A stretch of DNA of 64,000 nt. Source: Stentor coeruleus. Lineage: Eukaryota > Ciliophora > Heterotrichea > Heterotrichida > Stentoridae. Shown here one piece after another: positions 33,394 through 42,845 of this stretch. Location of the stretch: assembly GCA_001970955.1 (NCBI GenBank), contig MPUH01000003.1, positions 1 through 64,000 of the forward strand. Direction: 5' to 3'. Each line of letters starts with the position of its first letter. The first letter of the stretch is position 1. Made by a program: the position numbers and the translations under genes. Under the pieces are notes generated by a model that had not been told where the DNA came from, searched no databases, and saw only the letters and a program-made list of their open reading frames with translations.

Positions 33394-34551
33394 TTATTCA
33401 TTTAAAGCCAAGCTTTTAATCTTGCTCTCAATTTCTGTTCTACTATAATCCAGAGTTTTCAAATCTTGCTCATTACTCAAAACTTTATTTCTACCAGAGC
33501 AATTCTCACAGTCTGTATTTTCAATTCTACACACTTCACAAAAATAATCACCACATATCATCTTGTTTCCAACAAATCTATCACAACCAATACACCTCAA
33601 GTCTTTAAAACACGCAGGACAAAAATACTTATCTTTCAAACATCGTATATGGCAATAAGCTTCGCATTTATTACAAAAACTTTCAGCTGAGCTTTCTTTT
33701 TCCCAACAAAAAGGGCATTTTCTATTATTCATCAACTCTATCGCGATTTCATAAAGTTCACAAAAATCAGGTCTATCATCTTCATTAATTTGTAGCATTT
33801 TACTAATAATATGTTCTACATAAATATTTGTCACTTCTTTTAATCTACTTTGAATAACATTTTCTAACCTTTCTAAATCATTAAAGCTTCGATCAATAGG
33901 CTTATTAGTAGCCATATATAAAAATACTAATCCAAGAGAATATACATCTGATTTATATGGATTATGTATAGCAATAAATTTACTAGATTGTTCCATAACA
34001 AGATTATATTGACTTCTTAATAAAGGACTAAGATAATTATTTGTCCCTCTTATAGTCATTTCATTTGAATCACCTACTAATTTACCATCACTAAATCCGC
34101 AAATTTTATATTCACCTTGTTTATTCATACAAATTTTTTCAGGTTTGATATTCCTATGACATATATTTAAATTCTGTAAATCTTTGAAGTATTTTATGAA
34201 TTTTATTATTAAACTTTGAAGATTGTGATATGAGTTTATTGTTAGATTTTTTTTTGTTATATCTTCAAGGCTAGTATATGGTAAATATTCCATTATAGTT
34301 GATACTGATTGACCTGATGATGTTGTTTCGATATTACAATTGTAGATTTTTGGGGTGAGCTCTAAATGCTGAGTTTTTAATAAAATTTCTGATTCTATGA
34401 GGATACTTTGAATGCTACAGTTTGATGAGAGTTTTTTTGTTTTTATACAGACTTTGATGTTTAGAGGAAGGCATTTAGCTTTTGAAACTATTAGGTTATG
34501 CTGCTTGTATATTATTTTTTGGGCTCCAAAGTCTTTAGATTGAAGATTCAT
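33394..34551 (-). CDS. Pseudokinase with C-terminal Cys-rich (RING-like) region
   Basis: The product is 385 aa. Residues ~1-275 follow a protein-kinase fold: a beta-3-like strand 'NIKVCIKTKKL', hinge 'TIMEYLPYTSL', catalytic-loop equivalent 'CHRNIKPEKICMN', magnesium-loop equivalent 'YKICGFSDGKLV', activation-segment 'GTNNYLSPL', and helix F 'SDVYSLGLVFLYMAT'. The catalytic Asp of HRD is Asn and the Asp of DFG is Gly, so phosphotransfer is unlikely. Residues ~278-350 hold about 17 Cys/His in pairs ('CPFCWEKESSAESFCNKCEA', 'CHIRCLKDKYFCPACFK', 'CIGCDRFV', 'CEVCRIENTDCENC'), a RING/FYVE/ZZ-like metal-binding array. A ubiquitin-linked or scaffold signalling role is possible. The gene is single-exon. 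Confidence 0.8.
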   Translation of the reverse strand: MNLQSKDFGAQKIIYKQHNLIVSKAKCLPLNIKVCIKTKKLSSNCSIQSILIESEILLKTQHLELTPKIYNCNIETTSSGQSVSTIMEYLPYTSLEDITKKNLTINSYHNLQSLIIKFIKYFKDLQNLNICHRNIKPEKICMNKQGEYKICGFSDGKLVGDSNEMTIRGTNNYLSPLLRSQYNLVMEQSSKFIAIHNPYKSDVYSLGLVFLYMATNKPIDRSFNDLERLENVIQSRLKEVTNIYVEHIISKMLQINEDDRPDFCELYEIAIELMNNRKCPFCWEKESSAESFCNKCEAYCHIRCLKDKYFCPACFKDLRCIGCDRFVGNKMICGDYFCEVCRIENTDCENCSGRNKVLSNEQDLKTLDYSRTEIESKIKSLALNE

Positions 34552-35309
34552 TTTATAAATAGGACATATTTAATAGTTCTTTAGATAGCATGATTTGAAG
34601 AAATATTATATTTTGTTGGGTAGTGGTGGGATTTGGATTTAGTGATTAGAAAATAGTTGTTGATGATTATATGAAGTAAAGCAGTGAAGTTTTTGATAGA
34701 CTTTGATTACCTGGGACTGATTTTAGTTTAAACTATTCTTCTAAAGAAAATACTATTAAAAAGAAGGTAGTTTTTAAGATATGATAGAATGGGCTAATAG
34801 AAAATTAATTTTTTTTGTTTGTCTACATTTTTTGAAACCTTGCTTGTGTATTTTTTAAAAATTTTTAGGCTATGCTGAGTAAAAAAAATTATTTTATTGA
34901 TTAAAACTAGGAAAAAGTACTAATCTTTTTGCTAATTGTAATTGAATTACATCTGTAAATATAATATTTTGTCTTAACTCTAATCTGTAAATAATGAGTA
35001 ATTATTTTTAAACCTATGATTAATTCAGCTTTTATAGTAGCTTTTATAGTAGCATTTATACTTTTAAAATTTAAAATTGTGGGTATTTTCTACATATTTT
35101 GACTAAGAAAACTATTTATATAACCAAACATAAAAAAATTGGTATCTTAAATAAATAAATATAAAATATAGAAGAAATGCATTCAAAATCATATAAAACT
35201 CACTAAAAGTAAGCCTATACACTATTATCATTAAAATCGTACAATAGCCCTTTGCCCAACAGATATATGGTATTTATTAAAGACTAATACACAACATATT
35301 TGATAAAAA
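34552..35309. other. Spacer between diverging genes
   Basis: No gene seen in 758 bp. The left half is G-containing and C-poor, the right end C-containing and G-poor, as expected between a minus-strand and a plus-strand start. It contains a short tandem repeat at 35027-35060, listed separately. Confidence 0.6.
35027..35060. repeat. 12-bp tandem repeat (2.8 copies)
   Basis: AGCTTTTATAGT occurs twice in tandem (35027-35038, 35039-35050), followed by a partial copy AGCATTTATA. It lies about 250 bp upstream of the coiled-coil gene. Confidence 0.8.
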
Positions 35310-36626
35310 ATGAAACAAATGGGATCATTAACTGATACTTCCAAGCTAAGGATGCTATTAAACTCATTATCACGAGAATTAGATGAAACATTTCTTGAAA
35401 AGCGAGCAAAAAACCGATGGCATAAGGCAACCCCTTTAGAAGAACTAAATGATGTAATCACTGAGCTTAGTAATAGAGAAAAAGAACTTCAAGCAGCTGT
35501 TGGAATAGCTTTAATGCTCCTTGATAACACCGAAACTTTACAATGTAAAATGCAAAATTATAAACAGAAAGTTCTCCAGGCTAAAGAAAAATCCCATCAT
35601 TTATCTATCGAAGTAAAAACACTTGCAGACTCTCTAGAAACTACAGAAAAAAAATCAGAAGACTTAAAATCAGCTTTAATCCATGCTGAAGAAAGCTTAC
35701 TCATACATTCTCAAGAAATTCAGATATTATTAAGAGAAAAAAAATATCAATTTGGTAGCAACTCAGAAAGAGAACTTGATGATATGAAAAGAGATTTCGT
35801 TTCACAGATGCAGATCATCGAAAACAAGAAAAACGAAATCGAAAAAAATAGCAAAAAAACTGAAGAGACACTAAAAGGAAAAGAATCCGAGTTGCAAAAA
35901 TGTAAAGATGAAAAAAATATACTCGAATTAAAATCCCAAAGACTTGAAAATAAATACGAATCACTAAAAAATCAATTCGCATCACTTGAAGAAAAATTTA
36001 AACAAACCCAAGGTCTTAAAGAAACAATAGAAGAGTCATTAAAACTAGCAAACTCCAACTACCAACGAATGAAACTTTTTAGTGAAAGACTTGAAGAAGA
36101 ATTATTATTACTCGAACAAAAAAAGCCTCAAGAAGCTTTTCATGTCCATGACAATCTAAGTTTATTTTCTGAGCTTTCACTTTTAGATCATCCTGAAGAC
36201 TCATTGTTAATACATAATCAACATGAAGAGTATTTAGAAGATGCATTTTTTATGAAACCCCATCATTTAGAAAATCTATCAACAAGGTTTACAAGTATTC
36301 AGTCATATTCTAAACTTTTTTCTTTAGTGACTAGTAATATTGGGGTTACTTCTAAGAAAATATCTAGGAAACCAGCATCAGAAGAATATTTTTTCTTAGC
36401 GACTCAAGTATTGAAAATGAATTCACCTTATATGGATAGTATATGTTCAATTTCAACTCAAAAACTTTATGAGAAAGTTTTAAAGGAAGATGTGCCTTTT
36501 CACAAATGGTATGAGTGGATTGAAAAACAACTAAGTTCGATTTATATAAGAAAACTATATAAAAAAAAAACCAAATTTTCTTGGGTAAACCGTTCGCAGA
36601 AGAAACAGCTTATTACCCCTACATAG
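35310..36626 (+). CDS. Coiled-coil protein, possible dynein-adaptor-like CC1 box
   Basis: The product is 438 aa in one exon. Residues ~40-290 are long coiled coil. Near residue 55-80, 'NREKELQAAVGIALMLLDNT' resembles the CC1 box of HAP1/TRAK/BICD-type dynein adaptors (Ala and Gly at the key spacing, then LL and Asn), although only one of the two consensus alanines aligns with the Gly. The last ~110 residues are globular ('SEEYFFLATQVLKMNSPYMD', then 'EDVPFHKWYEWIEKQLSSIY') and are unknown to me. If the motif is real, the product would link dynein/dynactin to cargo. It may equally be an ordinary coiled-coil structural protein. Confidence 0.75.
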   Translation: MKQMGSLTDTSKLRMLLNSLSRELDETFLEKRAKNRWHKATPLEELNDVITELSNREKELQAAVGIALMLLDNTETLQCKMQNYKQKVLQAKEKSHHLSIEVKTLADSLETTEKKSEDLKSALIHAEESLLIHSQEIQILLREKKYQFGSNSERELDDMKRDFVSQMQIIENKKNEIEKNSKKTEETLKGKESELQKCKDEKNILELKSQRLENKYESLKNQFASLEEKFKQTQGLKETIEESLKLANSNYQRMKLFSERLEEELLLLEQKKPQEAFHVHDNLSLFSELSLLDHPEDSLLIHNQHEEYLEDAFFMKPHHLENLSTRFTSIQSYSKLFSLVTSNIGVTSKKISRKPASEEYFFLATQVLKMNSPYMDSICSISTQKLYEKVLKEDVPFHKWYEWIEKQLSSIYIRKLYKKKTKFSWVNRSQKKQLITPT

Positions 36627-36844
36627 AACTTATGGGTTAGTTTTTTTTTAATTGATTTTTAGCTAGGTTTAATTAGTAATAGTTTTAGGATTAAATTAGA
36701 GGTAAAGCTTGATAGGATTATGAGTTTATTTATATTATCAAATTGTGATTATTATGGGTATAAAAGTAGTTATGATGAGGTAAAATCAAATCATAATTCA
36801 TTGTTTATGTTAATAGCTAATAAAACTTTATAAGAATGAGATGC

Positions 36845-37879
36845 TTAACTAAGATAAAGAAATCCTATTAAAACTCTTGAGCTTATTAGCTTGAAAAGCT
36901 GAATTGACATAAGAATCACAGACAAAACAAGTCCTGCAGACCAATAAAAGTCATTTGGAATACCATTTGAGAAATAATCATTTTTTGTTTTGTCGAAATT
37001 TTCAGAAAACTTAGAACTTACATAATAAGCAATAAATCCAATAAGGTATAGAATAAGCGAACTACAGTTCATACCTAAAAGTAATAGTTTTGGAATTTTT
37101 CTTGAAGGTTTTTTCATTTTTAAATAAGCCAGAATAAAGACTATAGCAGAAATCACTAAGCAAGCAGATCCAAATCCATAAATAATCCTTCCAGAATACC
37201 TAACATTCTTTATTGAAGTACATAAATGTGGGCATTCAGGAAAAGGGTTACTAGGGCAAATATCATCATAAAAGCTTGCAATAGAATCTTTATTGTCTCC
37301 ATCATGTTTACCTGAACTTAAATTCTCTTGTTTATTTTTCAACCCAAAAGACCAATAACAATACCCGAACCAAGGGACAAAAAAGGCAACGATTATCAAG
37401 ATGATTTCAATAATTGTCAAGNGGCAAATATCATCATAAAAGCTTGCAATAGAATCTTTATTGTCTCCATCATGTTTACCTGAACTCAAATTCTCTTGTT
37501 TATTTTTCAACCCAAAAGACCAATAGCAATACCCGAACCAAGGGACAAAAAAGGCAACGATTATCAAGATGATTTCAATAATTGTCAAACACCCAAACAT
37601 AATTATCCCAGTGTTGTTTCTAAATAAACGTCTTTGCTGAGGTACTTGATTATATACAAGAGGTTGCTGATCTGGAATTGGTTGAACATAATAACCAGGC
37701 TGAGGGTTATAGTTAGGCTGAGCAACGTATATAGGTTCGGCATTATAATTAGGAGGTGGAGGATTGTAAATAGGAGGTTGATTGTAAATTGGCTGAGGAT
37801 GATAATTAATATCATTACTTGGAGGAACGTAGCTATATCCATCTCTGTGATCTGGAGCGGATGGAGCTGAAGAATACAT
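36845..37879 (-). CDS. Tetraspan membrane protein with Pro/Asn/Tyr-rich N-terminus, copy 1
   Basis: With the duplicated segment at the N (37422) removed the product is 288 aa. The first ~90 residues are built of short Pro-Asn-Tyr repeats ('PQPIYNQPPIYNPPPPNYNA'). Four hydrophobic helices follow. The extracytoplasmic loop after helix 1 has 'FVPWFGYCYWSFGLKNKQE' and 'CPSNPFPECPHLCTSIKNV', a Cys pattern shared with copy 2. 'YSGRIIYGFGSACLVISAIV' marks helix 2. The topology recalls claudin/MARVEL-like tetraspans, but no named family is recognised. The Pro-rich tail is probably cytosolic and could bind SH3, WW or annexin-like partners. Confidence 0.82.
   Translation of the reverse strand: MYSSAPSAPDHRDGYSYVPPSNDINYHPQPIYNQPPIYNPPPPNYNAEPIYVAQPNYNPQPGYYVQPIPDQQPLVYNQVPQQRRLFRNNTGIIMFGCLTIIEIILIIVAFFVPWFGYCYWSFGLKNKQENLSSGKHDGDNKDSIASFYDDICXLTIIEIILIIVAFFVPWFGYCYWSFGLKNKQENLSSGKHDGDNKDSIASFYDDICPSNPFPECPHLCTSIKNVRYSGRIIYGFGSACLVISAIVFILAYLKMKKPSRKIPKLLLLGMNCSSLILYLIGFIAYYVSSKFSENFDKTKNDYFSNGIPNDFYWSAGLVLSVILMSIQLFKLISSRVLIGFLYLS
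37255..37589. other. Assembly join: N at 37422 with duplicated flanks
   Basis: Bases 37255-37421 recur at 37423-37589, with differences such as aacttaaat/aactcaaat and caataaca/caatagca. They sit inside the tetraspan gene; removing 168 bases restores one frame. The differences suggest unmerged alleles. Confidence 0.92.
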
Positions 37880-38649
37880 TTATTATACGTCAGAAGGTAG
37901 GAGAAATAAATAATTAGATATTAAATTATATGATTTTAATACAATTTGGCGACTTTAAGGAATTTGTATTGATTATTAAAGGATATATTTGGAAATGTAT
38001 TAGTGAAAAATATATATAAAGGTTAAATAATTTTTTAGTTTCAGACTCGGGTTTTTATGTATTTTAATTTGATTTTAGAATATGTGAGGAAAGTAGTAAA
38101 ATTTAAGACTTAAGCTATTAATAGGTTTTTATAAAGTTTTATTGTAATTTAAATGAAATCTATTAAGAATTGTAATTTCACTTCAATAATAATTTCAAGT
38201 TTAATTTTTTCTGATTTTTATAAACACAGTGATGAGCATGATAATAGATAAACTTATGCTGACAAATCTGAAAATATAGATAATCTTACTTAAATACCTT
38301 AAGATTTTTATTATCAAAGATTCACTGAGAAAAATTTAGATTAAATTTTTGAACGAAGTGTATTAATTTTATGCGAATAAAGACATCTGAAAATCTTCAT
38401 AAAATCTTTACATTTTTGATAAAATTCCATAACTTTCAGGATTTTTTTTTGTAAACTATATTTTAAACATGCTTATCTATATGATAAATCGAGCTATTTA
38501 GGATTAGAATATATATATTTAATATGCAGAAATTTAAGAGTATTATAAAAAAAAATTTACATTATAATTAGAGTGTATTTTTAAAGATTAAATGAGACTA
38601 CTTTTTTTATTTCAAATATATGAAGATAATAAAATTTGGTAATAATTAA
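37880..38649. other. Spacer between tandem paralogues
   Basis: No gene or clear remnant seen in 770 bp of AT-rich sequence. Plus-strand G exceeds C next to the start at 37,879. Long A/T runs near 38,450 and 38,550. Confidence 0.6.
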
Positions 38650-39492
38650 CTAAACCAATAAATATTTCGAAGCAGATATTTTGGTCAATTGTATCACAAA
38701 AAGCACTGTATTTAAAATAATCCCTGCAGACCATCCGAAATTATTTGGGTGTTCAGAATGATTCATATTTTCTCTTTTAGGGTCATCAAAATTTTCATTA
38801 AACCCTGAAGTTGTATAATAAATAATAAATCCAATAACACTTAAAACTAAAGTTGAAGCATTCATAGCATAAATCAAGTAAAAGGAAATCTTTAAATCAG
38901 GATTTCTACATTTTTTGAACTCTATGATAAATATTAAAATAGAAATAAAAATGCATGCAGACCCAAAGCCATATATAATATTTCCTGAATGCTTAACATT
39001 TTCTATTGATGCACAAAGATCTGGGCATAAAGGGTAAGGATTTCCAGGACAAATTTCATCATAAAAATCAGCAATGTTACTTTTATTATTCCCAAGACTA
39101 ATATCTGATTTCACATTTCTATGTTTTATATTAAGATTGAATTCCCAGTAACAGTAATTAAACCATGGGACACAAAACATAACAATTAAAATAATAAGTT
39201 CTTTAAGAGTAAAACATGCTAAAAAGCAAAGTTTACCTTTGTTTTCTCGTTGTCTTATAGCCAATTCAGATTGAATAAGTCTTTGTCTGATTGGGAGATT
39301 AGGTATCGGCCTATTATTGTATACATGATCAGGTATTCTATTTGGATATACGGAAATGTTTATAATGTTGTAAATAGGCTGAGAATTGTTAAGTGGGTTG
39401 AGAGGAATACCATTTGCATTGATATTTTGAGGATTAGAATTAGGAACGTTTCTTGGGTTGAAATCAGGAGGGAATAGCACTTGAGAGGACAT
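38650..39492 (-). CDS. Tetraspan membrane protein with Asn/Pro-rich N-terminus, copy 2
   Basis: The product is 280 aa in one exon. It is a tandem paralogue of the gene at 36.8-37.9 kb: both have 'VPWFxYCYWxFxL', 'DDICPSNPFPECPHLC' / 'DEICPGNPYPLCPDLC', 'SGxIIYGFGSAC', and a final 'WSAGxxLxxxLxxIQLxK' block around helix 4. The N-terminal ~75 residues are Asn/Pro-rich ('PNSNPQNINANGIPLNPLNN') but have diverged, and they end in an Arg-rich stretch just before helix 1. Four hydrophobic helices are clear. The strict retention of loop cysteines against divergent termini suggests disulfides and a shared function. Confidence 0.83.
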   Translation of the reverse strand: MSSQVLFPPDFNPRNVPNSNPQNINANGIPLNPLNNSQPIYNIINISVYPNRIPDHVYNNRPIPNLPIRQRLIQSELAIRQRENKGKLCFLACFTLKELIILIVMFCVPWFNYCYWEFNLNIKHRNVKSDISLGNNKSNIADFYDEICPGNPYPLCPDLCASIENVKHSGNIIYGFGSACIFISILIFIIEFKKCRNPDLKISFYLIYAMNASTLVLSVIGFIIYYTTSGFNENFDDPKRENMNHSEHPNNFGWSAGIILNTVLFVIQLTKISASKYLLV

Positions 39493-39850
39493 ATTTCTAT
39501 TATTTTAAGAATAATATTTAATACATTTGTGAGAAATTTTGTGTAGCATAAGGGTTGAAGTTCTACAGAAAAGCTTTAAAAACATATATAAAGCCAATGC
39601 ACTCTGAATCGCAGCATCAAACTTACTTGCTTTTACATTTCAGCGAATTTCCTTAAATCTTTCCACTTTAGTTATATAAATACACATCATATCCTAACTT
39701 GCTATAAAAAAAATCTAAAATTTTCAAAAAATTATCTAAATTCCTATATCTACCTCCCCTTAAGCGAATAAAAATCCTTTAATTTTTAATCAAACATACA
39801 TTTTTCTCTTATTATCTCAAACTCTTCAAAAAAAAAATAATCTTTCAAAT
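39493..39850. other. Divergent spacer
   Basis: No gene seen. The left ~100 bp are G-containing; from about 39,600 the plus strand becomes C-rich and G-poor up to the CEP44 start. An A-run precedes the ATG. Confidence 0.6.
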
Positions 39851-40756
39851 ATGTCTATAGGAGATATCAATAACCACCGAGAAAAACTCAGAGCTGAACT
39901 TAGGGCAATAAAATACACAGACCCAATAGATCTAAAAAGTCTTACAGAAGGTGAAGCATCAAGCATGCTACCAATAATCCATTACCTTCTTCTCTCTTAT
40001 TCAAAAGTCTTTGCAGAATACATTATTGATCAAGGATTTGGCATAATGAGCAAAAATGACTTCAGTTTTATGGAATCAGTCTTCAAACTAATGAGACATA
40101 AATTCAACTATCAGCCAGTGTTAAAAATTGGTCAATTCCTATCTTCAGGTTTTGCTGAACGTAAACTGATTATGCTAATTCAAATGATTGAAATAGTCAA
40201 AAAAAAAGCTGCAGAACTACAAAGATATCAACTTGCTGAAGAGCGAAAATCAAAATCTCCATATCGGTCAGTAGAAGAAGAGAATATGAAAATTCAAACC
40301 CCACCAAAATCTACAAATAAATTTTATAAAGACCCTGAAGAAATATTACAAGGTTATTCTGATATACTAAAAAGAAATAATGTTTATCTAAATCAAACAC
40401 CTGATATTATGAGTATTCAAAAAGAAGAAAATCTGTTGAAAAGTTTAGAAAAGAATAAAAGTTTGGATGACATTAACAAAATAGTCGCAGAGGTTATTGA
40501 AGAAAATAAAAAACTAAAAGAAAAACTGAGTCAACAAGATGAGATAATAAAAACAATAGACAAAAAACTTGAAAGCCAAATATCATTATTACAGTTGCTT
40601 AATAGTAAAGTAAAAATTCTTGAAGGGTATGATAAGAAAGAAATAAAATGTAAAAATGAGAAAATAAATCAAGAAGAAGGATTACTATCAAATCTTGGAT
40701 TACCATCATATAATGTGAACTACAGAGCTTATATGGATCAAATAGAAGATTCTTAA
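39851..40756 (+). CDS. CEP44: CEP44-like centrosomal/basal-body protein
   Basis: The product is 301 aa in one exon. Residues ~8-130 match the CEP44 N-terminal domain in order: 'LRAELRAIKYTDPIDLKSL', 'GEASSMLPIIHYLLLSYSKV', 'AEYIIDQGF', 'SKNDFSFMESVFKLMRHKFN', 'YQPVLKIGQFLSSGFAERK', 'MIEIVKKKAAEL' (human: LLNYPQEVDYKGL, FLPIISYSLTSYSP, KNDLRFTDTVYKLLRDQF, KPILTKKQFIQCGFAEWK). The rest is charged, with a coiled coil at ~205-265. In animals CEP44 binds microtubules and works in centriole-to-centrosome conversion; in a ciliate the likely site is the basal body. The stop is 38 bp before the eIF1A ATG. Confidence 0.9.
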   Translation: MSIGDINNHREKLRAELRAIKYTDPIDLKSLTEGEASSMLPIIHYLLLSYSKVFAEYIIDQGFGIMSKNDFSFMESVFKLMRHKFNYQPVLKIGQFLSSGFAERKLIMLIQMIEIVKKKAAELQRYQLAEERKSKSPYRSVEEENMKIQTPPKSTNKFYKDPEEILQGYSDILKRNNVYLNQTPDIMSIQKEENLLKSLEKNKSLDDINKIVAEVIEENKKLKEKLSQQDEIIKTIDKKLESQISLLQLLNSKVKILEGYDKKEIKCKNEKINQEEGLLSNLGLPSYNVNYRAYMDQIEDS

Positions 40757-40794
40757 ACATTTTTTTTTGTTAAAGTGTAAATGGTTTATAAAAT

Positions 40795-41241
40795 ATGCCC
40801 AAGAAAGGAAAAGGAGGTAAGAATAAACGTCGAGGTAAGAATATTGACCCAGAGCATAACAAAAGAGAGCTTGTTTTTAAGGAAGATGGACAAGAATATG
40901 CTCAGGTCACTAGAATGCTTGGCAATGGTCGTTTAGAAGCCTACTGTTTCGATGGGCAAAAACGTCAATGCCATATAAGAGGTCAAATGAAACGTAGAGT
41001 ATGGATTAACACTGATGATATAATTTTGATTGGTCTCAGAGACTATCAGGATGAAAAAGCTGATGTGATAATGAAATATACTCCTGATGAAGTCCGATCT
41101 TTGAAAGAGTATAAAGAAATCCCAGATTCTATCAAAGTAGATGATACGGAAGAGGATATGAATGGGGAAATTGTGTTCCAGAGAATGGGAAATAATGAAG
41201 AATCGGATTCGAGCAGCAGTGACGATATCAAAAACATTTAA
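40795..41241 (+). CDS. EIF1A: Translation initiation factor eIF1A
   Basis: The product is 148 aa in one exon. It has the basic N-terminal tail ('[16 protein letters not shown]'), the OB-fold core ('[20 protein letters not shown]', '[18 protein letters not shown]', '[20 protein letters not shown]', '[16 protein letters not shown]') and an acidic C-terminal tail, the full family layout and length. eIF1A binds the 40S A site and, with eIF1, controls scanning and start-codon choice. Only 38 bp separate it from CEP44, so its promoter and 5' UTR are extremely short or overlap the neighbour. Confidence 0.98.
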   Translation: MPKKGKGGKNKRRGKNIDPEHNKRELVFKEDGQEYAQVTRMLGNGRLEAYCFDGQKRQCHIRGQMKRRVWINTDDIILIGLRDYQDEKADVIMKYTPDEVRSLKEYKEIPDSIKVDDTEEDMNGEIVFQRMGNNEESDSSSSDDIKNI

Positions 41242-42356
41242 TAGCTAAACTTACAATGATAGGGATATTATATAAATGGATAGTTGATATAGGGAAGTTA
41301 TTATTTTAAAGATAATGTGATAAGAAAATAATGGATGATAGATTTGTTGAAGATTATGAGTGATGAAGGCAATGTTGAGAAATTTTTATATCTTATTGAA
41401 GATTTTTTGTGTTATGGAAATTATATGATTTTCGATATATGGAAAGACCATTTTTGCTATCTTGCTTATATGTTAATATAATTTACTATGGATTATTATG
41501 ACGAATATTCAGTATTGAATTTGTAGCTAAAATTATGTATTAAATAAACTTTCGATCTATAGTAATTTTATATATTTATCACAGTTTTAAATTATATATG
41601 GATTATATCTAACAAAAACTATTTTTCTTGTTTCAGCACGATAGCTTTAATAATCAAAATTTTATTTCTTTACGTATTTACAGATATAGTCTTATCATTA
41701 TATGCTTTACAGTAAATTAGATATGCAATCTTTTTAGGTAATCATAAAATATATTAAAACCCATTACTTATCTTATAATCTTCTCCCATTGATTTTTAAA
41801 AATGTTAGACTTTATTTGTATAAGGACTTCCAAGAGTTAAGTCAAAGCTAATTAATTAATACTACTAGTTCAATAAGTTCATAAATTTCAGAACTTAAAG
41901 CTTAATTTATCTTCTAAAGCATATGACCATTTCATAATAATCTAGTTTTTATGATTTTCATTCATAATCTCTCTTTGCAGAGCTTTCGTTTTTATGATTT
42001 TGATAAATCAAATCTCTTTGTAGAGCTTTTGTTTTTCTTGGTATCGTAATTATATTCTATCTAAAAAATTTAAATCATATTTTTGTCTACATATACTTTT
42101 ATCTAAGCCATAGCTTGATAATTTTAAAAGCACTCTAATTATATAGTAGTAAAATTCTATAAGCAAAAACCTAACCAAATATATTTATTATCTCAAAGGT
42201 CATAAATTACAATTCATTTCTAAGTAAACTACATTTAAGTAATATAATTAAATACATGTTTGGGGAAAANGGTCATAAATTACAATTCATTTCTAAGTAA
42301 ACTACATTTAAGTAATATAATTAAATACATGTTTGGGGAAAATATTGGCTTATTAG
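41242..42356. other. Long spacer with repeat and assembly join
   Basis: No gene seen in 1.1 kb. The first ~250 bp are C-poor (3' of eIF1A), later parts C-containing (3' of the converging minus-strand gene). It includes a 43-bp tandem repeat at 41945-42036 and a join at N 42270, where 42198-42269 recur at 42271-42342; the true spacer is about 73 bp shorter. Confidence 0.7.
41945..42036. repeat. 43-bp imperfect tandem repeat, 2 copies plus a partial third
   Basis: Copies at 41945-41987 and 41988-42030 share GTTTTTATGATTTT at the start and CTCTTTG(C/T)AGAGCTTT at the end, with a more diverged middle. GTTTTT begins a third copy at 42031. Confidence 0.8.
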
Positions 42357-42845
42357 TTAAAAGTTTAAAGTAACATGCGCCCTTAACAGAAATTTCTCTA
42401 GCATGTTTAACTCTGTTAAAGGTTTATGTCTAGGCTTCCATAATTCTTTAATTTTAACTACATCTCCATGGCTTAAAAAGTCACTTTCAGATGCACTATC
42501 ATTTATACCACTAATACTTCCTAAAAGAGTGTCATCTGATTTAGTTTTCACTCGTAGACGAAGCTTGAGAATTGCATTTTCATGTTGGACTACATCGACT
42601 AATTCTTCAAGAACACGTAATTTCGCTTGCTGATCGATAGAAATGTTTTTGAGCGCTGAGCAATTTTGGCAACTTTTACTATTACTAGAGGCATTTTCTT
42701 CTGTATCAGACTCAGTTTCTTTTTCAGATTCATTAAATTGTTCTTTCAGACGATCTTTATTGTATTCAAAACTATCTTCCTTGAAATATCTGTTTTCAAC
42801 ACTAAACATTTCCATTTTATAGCCACAATATTTATGTACCTTCAT
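42357..42845 (-). CDS. Unknown acidic coiled-coil protein
   Basis: From the ATG at 42843-42845 the product is 162 aa. It has an acidic Ser/Glu stretch ('ESEKETESDTEENASSNSKS'), a CxxC ('CQNCSALK'), a short coiled coil ('AKLRVLEELVDVVQHENAIL') and a conserved-looking C-terminus ('VVKIKELWKPRHKPLTEL', then 'LEKFLLRAHVTLNF'). An open frame extends three codons upstream without an ATG. No family is recognised; single exon. Confidence 0.65.
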   Translation of the reverse strand: MKVHKYCGYKMEMFSVENRYFKEDSFEYNKDRLKEQFNESEKETESDTEENASSNSKSCQNCSALKNISIDQQAKLRVLEELVDVVQHENAILKLRLRVKTKSDDTLLGSISGINDSASESDFLSHGDVVKIKELWKPRHKPLTELNMLEKFLLRAHVTLNF

